From Erwinia pyrifoliae DSM 12163 (GTDB lineage Bacteria > Pseudomonadota > Gammaproteobacteria > Enterobacterales > Enterobacteriaceae): a stretch of DNA of 53,593 nt. Under the pieces are notes generated by a model that saw only the letters and a list, made by a program, of their open reading frames with translations, was not told the DNA's origin and ran no database searches. How positions within the stretch are numbered: position 1 is the stretch's first letter; every line of letters starts with the position of its first letter. Positions 47,598 to 53,593 of the stretch are shown here, piece after piece. Location of the stretch: NCBI RefSeq assembly GCF_000026985.1, contig NC_017390.1, forward strand, positions 1,813,692 to 1,867,284, in the 5' to 3' direction. A program made the translations under genes and the position numbers.

Positions 47598-49454
47598 TTA
47601 TTTCACCTCTCCGCAGGTCAGGCAAAAAGCATAGCGGTTTTGCGGATCGTTGAGATTATCCATCAGGCCCGGTTGTTTTTTCATTGCCGAGATAACATCA
47701 AACATCGGGGCAGGCAGATAGGCTTTCAGGGTGGCTGGAAGCGCAGCATGTGCCGAAACGTCTACCTGGCTGAACAACATATCCAGCAAACCTGGCTCGC
47801 CCTGATACCAGCTCAGTTGTGGCTTGTCGAGTTTTGCCAGCTCTGCCGCTTTAGCCACCGCATCATCAAAATCACCCAGCGCATCTATCAGACCCTTCGC
47901 CTTCGCGTCACTGCCGGTCCAGACATGCCCCTGAGCAATCTTGTCAATCTCCTCGCTGGTTTTGTTACGTGATTTAGCCACCAGGCCGATGAAGTTCTGA
48001 TAGCCCTTATCGATGCTCAATTGCATCATCTGCTGCACTTCCGGCGGCAGCGCCTTGGTGCTGGCCACATCAGCCAGCGGTGAAGTTGCCACGCCGTCGG
48101 TATGCACGCCAATGGCGTCCAGTGAGCTTTCTACGGTGTTGATGACACCGAAGATGCCAATCGAACCGGTCAGCGTATTGGGGCTGGCAATGATGTAATT
48201 GGCCGGTGTTGATACCCAGTAGCCTCCGGAAGCCGCCATACCGCCCATAGAGACCACCACAGGCTTGCCAGCTTCCTTCGCAGCAGCCAGCTCTTCACGA
48301 ATGGTCTCGGAGGCCGTCACGCTGCCGCCAGGGCTGTTAACGCGGAAGACGATGGCTTTAATTTTAGGATCAAGGCGCGCTGCTCGGATCTCCAGTGCGG
48401 TGGTGTCTGCGCCGACGCTACCCGGCGCTTCCTCGCCATCCATGATCGCGCCGTTGGCCAATATGACCGCCACATTCCCGTCGCTACTGCCGTTAGCCTT
48501 CACCTGATAGTCATAGATGCTGGTACCGCGATAATGGTTCGTTCCTTTATCCCAGCCGAAGGTTTTGACCAACTCGTGTTCAACCCGCGACGAAGACGCC
48601 AGTTCATCCACCAGCTTATTTTCTTTCGCGTACTGAGCGGTATCCCCGCCGAGCTTTTGTAGCCCGTTCAGCACGCCCTGTGCGCCAGGGAAGACCTGAA
48701 CGACGGTTATCTGACGGTTAGCGGCCAGCATATTCAGGTAATTTTGCCACAGTTCCCCGACCCAGCGACCATCGGCATCACGCGCCTCTGGTGACATACT
48801 GTCACGCAGGAAAGGTTCTACCGCTGACTTGTAGGTGCCCACGCGGAACACATGAGAGCTGATTTTCAGCTTATCTATTAATGTTTTATAATACAGTCTG
48901 TTGGTAGCGAAACCATGCAGGTCAACGTTACCTTGCGGCGAGAGGTAAATTTTGTTAGCAAAGCTGGCAAGATAGTATTGTGCCTGGCTGTAGCTCTCTC
49001 CGGTGGCGAAGATGGGTTTACCGCCGTCACGGAATTCACGCAGCGCCTTACCGATATATTGTAGCGATGGCTGATCTCCGCCGGCAAAGTGACGCAGGTC
49101 GAGCACCATACCGGTGATATTGGTATCGTCTTTTGCCTGGCGAATGGCGTCTACCACGTCAAACAGCGAGTTTTCCTTAAGGCGGCCACTGCTGGCACCT
49201 AACAGCTGGCGGCCAATCTTGCTGAATTTATTGCTGACGGACGGTTTGTCCACCACCGCACCACTCAGGTTGACGACCAGCGCGCCTTTTTGCGTCGCAG
49301 CCGGCGTGCCGGCATTATGTAACTGGAACCAAAGCCCCAGGGCGACCACAATCAGCAGGATCAGGAACAGGTTAAGCACAAATTCGCGAACGAAGTTCAG
49401 CATCCGCCACGTCCACTTAAAGATAGTAGCGATAATCCGCCATAACACGCGCAT
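47598..49454 (-). CDS. sppA: Signal peptide peptidase SppA (protease IV)
   Basis: A 618-residue inner-membrane serine protease with the same length as E. coli SppA. One N-terminal membrane helix (about 25-45); tandem ClpP-like domains supply the Ser-Lys dyad, Lys209 in GTYKSAVEPF and Ser409 in GGMAASGGYWV, exactly at the E. coli positions. It digests cleaved signal peptides. Start set at 49454 (MRVLWRIIATIFKW); the frame is open 19 codons further with no similarity. Divergent from ydjA, as in E. coli. Confidence 0.96.
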   Translation of the reverse strand: MRVLWRIIATIFKWTWRMLNFVREFVLNLFLILLIVVALGLWFQLHNAGTPAATQKGALVVNLSGAVVDKPSVSNKFSKIGRQLLGASSGRLKENSLFDVVDAIRQAKDDTNITGMVLDLRHFAGGDQPSLQYIGKALREFRDGGKPIFATGESYSQAQYYLASFANKIYLSPQGNVDLHGFATNRLYYKTLIDKLKISSHVFRVGTYKSAVEPFLRDSMSPEARDADGRWVGELWQNYLNMLAANRQITVVQVFPGAQGVLNGLQKLGGDTAQYAKENKLVDELASSSRVEHELVKTFGWDKGTNHYRGTSIYDYQVKANGSSDGNVAVILANGAIMDGEEAPGSVGADTTALEIRAARLDPKIKAIVFRVNSPGGSVTASETIREELAAAKEAGKPVVVSMGGMAASGGYWVSTPANYIIASPNTLTGSIGIFGVINTVESSLDAIGVHTDGVATSPLADVASTKALPPEVQQMMQLSIDKGYQNFIGLVAKSRNKTSEEIDKIAQGHVWTGSDAKAKGLIDALGDFDDAVAKAAELAKLDKPQLSWYQGEPGLLDMLFSQVDVSAHAALPATLKAYLPAPMFDVISAMKKQPGLMDNLNDPQNRYAFCLTCGEVK

Positions 49455-49646
49455 AGACTCTCCATAATGGCAATGAAATGCCCGGTGCGGAGGATCATTG
49501 CCACTTGGCATCCGCTAAACCGGGCAGTAATGGCTAACATCCTAATTATCAGGGGCGGAATTGTCAGCAGGAAAAAGTGCAATGCTGTAACAAAACATCA
49601 TCCTGTGCTAGTTTCTGCCTGAGACAACGATTATCAGGAGGGTGCT

Positions 49647-50198
49647 ATGGATGCTTTGGAATTACTGATCAACCGCCGCTCTGCATCCCGTCTGGCTGAG
49701 CCAGCCCCGGCAGGTGAAGCATTGGAGAATATTTTGCGTGCAGGCCAGCGCGCGCCGGATCACGGCACACTAAAGCCCTGGCGCTTTATCATTATCGAGA
49801 ATGAAGGACGTGACCGCTTTAGCGCGCTGCTGGAAAAACTGTCGTGTGATGCACGGCTGGATGAAAAAGCCATTGAGAAAGCGCGGCTTGCGCCATATCG
49901 TGCGCCGATGATCATTACCGTGGTGGCACATTGTGAAGACCATCCTAAAGTACCGCGCTGGGAGCAAGTGGTTTCCGCCGGATGCGCCGTTATGGCGATG
50001 CAAATGGCCGCCGCCGCGCAGGGGTTTAACGGTATCTGGCGTAGCGGAGCCTGGACAGAGGCAGAGCCGGTACGCGAGGCGTTCAATTGCCGTCCCCAGG
50101 ATGCGATTGTCGGTTTTCTCTACCTGGGGACGCCGCAGCTCAAATCTTCAACCCGAGTTGTCCCGCCGGACAGCCGCGCATTGATTAGCTACTTTTGA
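49647..50198 (+). CDS. ydjA: Nitroreductase family protein YdjA
   Basis: A 183-residue FMN-dependent nitroreductase of the small type, matching E. coli Ydj[21 protein letters not shown], then [12 protein letters not shown] and the [11 protein letters not shown] loop. Physiological substrate unknown. Preceded by CAGGAGGGTGCT, a strong ribosome-binding site. In E. coli it lies next to sppA, as here. Confidence 0.94.
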   Translation: MDALELLINRRSASRLAEPAPAGEALENILRAGQRAPDHGTLKPWRFIIIENEGRDRFSALLEKLSCDARLDEKAIEKARLAPYRAPMIITVVAHCEDHPKVPRWEQVVSAGCAVMAMQMAAAAQGFNGIWRSGAWTEAEPVREAFNCRPQDAIVGFLYLGTPQLKSSTRVVPPDSRALISYF

Positions 50199-50361
50199 AT
50201 GATCAGCACCGCTAAAAAAAGATGTGCCTGCCGCCTGATGTGCGTGCAGGCCGTAGCGGCTCTTCAACCTGCTTCGCTCGGGCCGATGGGCGAAAGCCTG
50301 AAGCAGCAGGCCGGAAGGGCTATTAATTGACACCCAACCCTGAGCAGGAAGTTCCCCCCGG

Positions 50362-52287
50362 ATGCGTTTGTTTATTGCCGAAAAACCCAGTCTTGCCCGC
50401 GCCATTGCGGATGTTCTGCCCAAGCCCCATCGCCGTGGTGACGGCTACATTGCCTGCGGCAGCGACCAGGTGGTGACCTGGTGCGTCGGCCACCTGCTGG
50501 AGCAGGCGCAGCCTGACAGCTATAACAGCCGTTTTGCCCGCTGGTCGTTGGACGATTTACCGATAGTGCCGGAAAAATGGCGGCTGCAGCCACGTCCGTC
50601 GGTGGCCAAACAGCTCAACGTCATCAAAGGGCTGCTGGCACAGGCCAGCGTGGTGGTTCATGCCGGCGACCCGGACCGGGAAGGCCAGCTGCTGGTCGAT
50701 GAAGTGCTGGATTACCTGACGCTACCTGCTGAAAAACGCGCGCAGGTGCAGCGCTGCCTGATTAACGACCTCAACCCCCAGGCGGTGGAAAGAGCCATAG
50801 GGCGGCTGCGTGAAAACCGCGAGTTTATCCCGTTGTGTGTCTCTGCGCTGGCGCGTGCGCGTGCCGACTGGCTGTACGGCATCAATATGACCCGGGCCTA
50901 CACGCTGCTAGGGCGCAATGCCGGCTATGACGGCGTGCTTTCCGTCGGGCGGGTTCAAACTCCGGTGCTGGGGCTGGTGGTGCGTCGCGATGAAGAAATC
51001 GAAAACTTTGTGGCGAAAGACTTCTTCGAGGTCCGTGCCCATATTGTTACGCCCGCAGACGAACGGTTTGTCGCCCTGTGGCAGCCCAGCGCCTCCTGTG
51101 AGCCTTATCAGGATGAAGAAGGGCGTCTGCTACATCGTCCGCTGGCGGAGCATGTGGTAGCGCGGATCGGTGGACATCCCGCTCATGTCACCAGCTACAA
51201 CGACAAGCGTGAAAATGAGACGGCACCATTACCGTTTTCGCTTTCCGCCTTGCAGATTGAGGCGGGCAAACGCTTCGGACTTAGCGCGCAGACGGTGCTG
51301 GACACCTGTCAGCGCCTGTACGAAACCCATAAGCTGATCACTTACCCCCGTTCTGACAGCCGTTACCTGCCGGATGAGCATTTTGCCGGACGGCACGCGG
51401 TGCTGAATGCGATTAATGTTCATCAGCCGAATCTGTCGCCGCCGGGCGATTTTAACAGTGACCAGAAGAACCGCTGCTGGGACGACAAAAAGGTTGATGC
51501 TCACCATGCGATTATCCCGACCGCGCGCAGCAGTCAGGTTAGTCTTTCGGATAACGAACAGCAGATTTATCGCCTGATCGCCACCCAGTATCTGATGCAG
51601 TTCTGCCCCGATGCGGTATATCGCAAATGCGTAATCGAATTAGATATCGCCGGCGGTAAGTTCGTGGCTAAAGCGCGTTTTCTGGCGGAAGCCGGCTGGC
51701 GCGCGCTGCTGGGCAGCAAGGAACGTGATGAAGAAAACGACGGCACGCCTCTGCCGGTAGTGACAAAGGGGGATGAATTGCTTTGCGAACGAGGAGAGGT
51801 GCAGGAAAAGCAGACCCAGCCACCGCGCCCCTTCACCGATGCAACTTTACTGTCAGCAATGACGGGTATAGCACGTTTTGTTCAGGATAAAGATCTCAAG
51901 AAAGTGCTGCGCGCGACCGATGGTTTAGGTACGGAGGCGACGCGCGCCGGGATCATCGAGCTGCTGTTTAAGCGTACCTTTCTGTTTAAGAAGGGGCGTT
52001 ACATTCACTCCAGCCCTGCCGGACGCGCGCTGATCCACTCTCTGCCGGAGATGGCGGCGCGGCCGGATATGACCGCCCACTGGGAATCAACGCTGACTAA
52101 AATCAGCGAGAAGCAGTGTCGATACCAGGACTTTATGTCTCCTCTGGTCGATACGCTGCACAGTTTGATTCAACAGGCACGGCAACAGCCCGCAGCGCAT
52201 GCGTTTCGCGGCTTGCCCGCTCCGGCAACTGACAAAACGAAAAGGCCCCGCCGTAAAACGGCGCAAAAGAAGGAAAGCGAAACATGA
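50362..52287 (+). CDS. topB: DNA topoisomerase III
   Basis: A 641-residue type IA topoisomerase that decatenates single-stranded or gapped DNA. Toprim domain at the N-terminus with Glu7 ([12 protein letters not shown]) and DPDREGQ (about 103-109); active-site Tyr328 in [13 protein letters not shown], identical position to E. coli. The decatenation-loop region and a basic C-terminus ([14 protein letters not shown]) are present; it is about 12 residues shorter than E. coli TopB. Stop overlaps the start of ynjH (ATGA), so translation is coupled. Confidence 0.96.
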   Translation: MRLFIAEKPSLARAIADVLPKPHRRGDGYIACGSDQVVTWCVGHLLEQAQPDSYNSRFARWSLDDLPIVPEKWRLQPRPSVAKQLNVIKGLLAQASVVVHAGDPDREGQLLVDEVLDYLTLPAEKRAQVQRCLINDLNPQAVERAIGRLRENREFIPLCVSALARARADWLYGINMTRAYTLLGRNAGYDGVLSVGRVQTPVLGLVVRRDEEIENFVAKDFFEVRAHIVTPADERFVALWQPSASCEPYQDEEGRLLHRPLAEHVVARIGGHPAHVTSYNDKRENETAPLPFSLSALQIEAGKRFGLSAQTVLDTCQRLYETHKLITYPRSDSRYLPDEHFAGRHAVLNAINVHQPNLSPPGDFNSDQKNRCWDDKKVDAHHAIIPTARSSQVSLSDNEQQIYRLIATQYLMQFCPDAVYRKCVIELDIAGGKFVAKARFLAEAGWRALLGSKERDEENDGTPLPVVTKGDELLCERGEVQEKQTQPPRPFTDATLLSAMTGIARFVQDKDLKKVLRATDGLGTEATRAGIIELLFKRTFLFKKGRYIHSSPAGRALIHSLPEMAARPDMTAHWESTLTKISEKQCRYQDFMSPLVDTLHSLIQQARQQPAAHAFRGLPAPATDKTKRPRRKTAQKKESET

Positions 52288-52586
52288 GACTGCATCTGAC
52301 GCTGATAGTACTGCTCGGACTAAGCGCTTCGGCGCTGGCCGAACGTGTTATCAGCAACAATGGCAACCAGGATGGCATTAATACGGATGTGGTGGTGGAT
52401 ATGCCGCGCGAGGTCTGGACGCAGGGAGGTCATGATTCTCAACCGCCATGCCAGCGCTGCTGCGTCTATGAAAACCGTCATTATACTGAAGGGGCGGTGT
52501 TGAAAAGCGAAGGCGTATTACTCCAGTGCGTTCGTGATGAAAACTCGCTGGGAACCAATAATCTTATCTGGCGGATGGTGAAATAA
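52284..52586 (+). CDS. ynjH: YnjH family secreted protein (DUF1496)
   Basis: A 100-residue protein with a signal peptide ([19 protein letters not shown]) and the conserved cysteine cluster [18 protein letters not shown] of the YnjH/DUF1496 family; a further Cys in LLQCVRDE. The mature part would sit in the periplasm; function unknown. Its ATG overlaps the topB stop by four bases. In E. coli ynjH is also near topB and xthA. Confidence 0.9.
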   Translation: MRLHLTLIVLLGLSASALAERVISNNGNQDGINTDVVVDMPREVWTQGGHDSQPPCQRCCVYENRHYTEGAVLKSEGVLLQCVRDENSLGTNNLIWRMVK

Positions 52587-52601
52587 TCACCTTGACGCGG
52601 T

Positions 52602-52638
52602 CGGGCTGCAGGCAGATTAGCTGGCTTCCTGCAGTCCG
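52602..52638. terminator. Hairpin between convergent ynjH and xthA
   Basis: CGGGCTGCAGG / CCTGCAGTCCG 11-bp stem with a 15-base loop in the gap between the stops; no long T run. Confidence 0.45.
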
Positions 52639-52659
52639 GTATCCCCCGTTCGCGTTGAA

Positions 52660-53466
52660 TTACTCGCTGAACTCCGCCCAGATGGGGGCGTGATCTGAAG
52701 GTTTCTCCATCGCACGAATGTCGTAATCAATACCGGTTGCTACGCAGCGATCTGCCAGCGGCCTGCTCGCCAGTATCAGGTCGATTCGTAACCCGCGATT
52801 GTCGTCAAAGCCCTTTGAACGATAGTCAAACCACGAAAAACGGTCGTTGACTGTCGCATTCTGTGTGCGCCAGGTATCGTACAGCCCCCAGTTCATCAAG
52901 GTGCTCATCCACTCGCGCTCTTCCGGCAGGAATGAACATTTTCCGGTGCGCAGCCAACGTTTACGGCTTTCTTCACCGATGCCGATATCCAAATCGGAGC
53001 TGCTGATATTCATATCTCCCATAATCAGCAGCTGATTATCGGCCTTTTGCTGCTGCTCAAGATAACTTTGCAGATCGCGATAGAATTTCTCTTTGGCTGG
53101 AAACTTAGTCGGATGGTCGCGGCTTTCTCCCTGCGGGAAGTAGCCATTAATCACCGTTAGCGGCCCGGCAGGGGTCAGGATATCCGCCATGATGATGCGG
53201 CGCTGCGCATCTTCGTTATCGCCTGCAAAACCACGCCGCACGGCGACGGGCTGTTGTTTACATAACAGCGCCACACCGTAATGGCCTTTTTGACCATGAC
53301 AGAAGACGTGATAGCCGAGGCTGGCGACTTCTTCAAGCGGAAACATATCATCGTGGACTTTGGTTTCCTGCAGGCCAATCACATCGGGCTGATGCTGTTC
53401 TACAATGGCTTGCAGTTGATGAGGGCGGGCGCGCAGCCCATTGATATTAAAAGAAACAAATTTCAT
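52660..53466 (-). CDS. xthA: Exodeoxyribonuclease III (AP endonuclease)
   Basis: A 268-residue AP endonuclease/3'-5' exonuclease of base-excision repair, same length as E. coli XthA. Glu34 (GLQETKV) binds the metal, MGDMNIS contains the Asp/Asn catalytic pair near 151-153, and His259 is in KPSDHAPIW. Start at 53466 ([11 protein letters not shown]); the frame is open upstream to 53562 but without similarity. The last 127 bases of the window are its upstream region, with nothing further seen. Confidence 0.97.
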   Translation of the reverse strand: MKFVSFNINGLRARPHQLQAIVEQHQPDVIGLQETKVHDDMFPLEEVASLGYHVFCHGQKGHYGVALLCKQQPVAVRRGFAGDNEDAQRRIIMADILTPAGPLTVINGYFPQGESRDHPTKFPAKEKFYRDLQSYLEQQQKADNQLLIMGDMNISSSDLDIGIGEESRKRWLRTGKCSFLPEEREWMSTLMNWGLYDTWRTQNATVNDRFSWFDYRSKGFDDNRGLRIDLILASRPLADRCVATGIDYDIRAMEKPSDHAPIWAEFSE

Positions 53467-53593
53467 AACGCGGGTCATTTTGCCGGGTAAAAGAGAGCCA
53501 GATGGTAGCAGAATTTTGCCTGATAAAGAAATGCCCTGTTCCTTCGGGTCGAAGCTTCTCATCCTTCCCCGTGGGGAATATGGAAATTCAGAG

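Overview
The window is a contiguous chromosomal segment of a gamma-proteobacterium of the order Enterobacterales, most likely Erwinia or a close relative in the Erwiniaceae. This rests on very high protein similarity to E. coli over the whole length (CspC, GapA and MinD look near identical from memory), on gene order that is enterobacterial but rearranged relative to E. coli, and on a base composition a little above 50% GC. I see no rRNA, tRNA, CRISPR array, prophage or intact insertion sequence. Species assignment is inference.

Layout. (1) 1-5.1 kb: letA (yebS, partial), msrC, proQ-prc, htpX. (2) 5.2-8.9 kb: the small-gene cluster yobH, yebO, an RomA-like metallo-hydrolase, yobF-cspC and rlmA; kdgR, yebQ and mgrB, which I recall as neighbours here in E. 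coli, are absent. (3) 8.9-21.5 kb: yoaE with an unusual structured leader carrying an overlapping upstream ORF, then sdaA, nudL-pabB, yoaH, yoaB, yoaA, tsaB, yeaY, fadD and rnd. (4) 21.5-28.6 kb: minCDE, ycgL, ycgM-ycgN, dsbB, fadR, ycgB (nhaB is missing between dsbB and fadR). (5) 28.6-36.5 kb: Lrp-boxed dadAX, then two genes that look like insertions relative to E. coli (an MFS drug transporter and a stand-alone WbaP-type sugar-phosphate transferase with an RcsAB-like box upstream), then nhaP2. (6) 36.5-37.6 kb: a low-GC gene-poor junction with a decayed, frameshifted small gene. (7) 37.6-53.6 kb: yeaH-yeaG behind a sigma54 promoter, mipA, a yeaE pseudogene with an internal deletion, yeaD-gapA, msrB-yeaC, pncA-ansA, sppA, ydjA, topB-ynjH and xthA.

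Functional themes are housekeeping: envelope maintenance (letA, prc, htpX, sppA, dsbB, mipA), oxidised-methionine repair (msrC, msrB), RNA chaperones and rRNA/tRNA modification (proQ, cspC, rlmA, tsaB, rnd), fatty-acid control (fadR, fadD), amino-acid catabolism (sdaA, dadAX, ansA), division-site placement (minCDE) and DNA repair/topology (yoaA, topB, xthA). The most notable unexplained elements are the yoaE leader, the RcsAB-like box at the lone wbaP, and the decayed gene at the nhaP2/yeaH junction.
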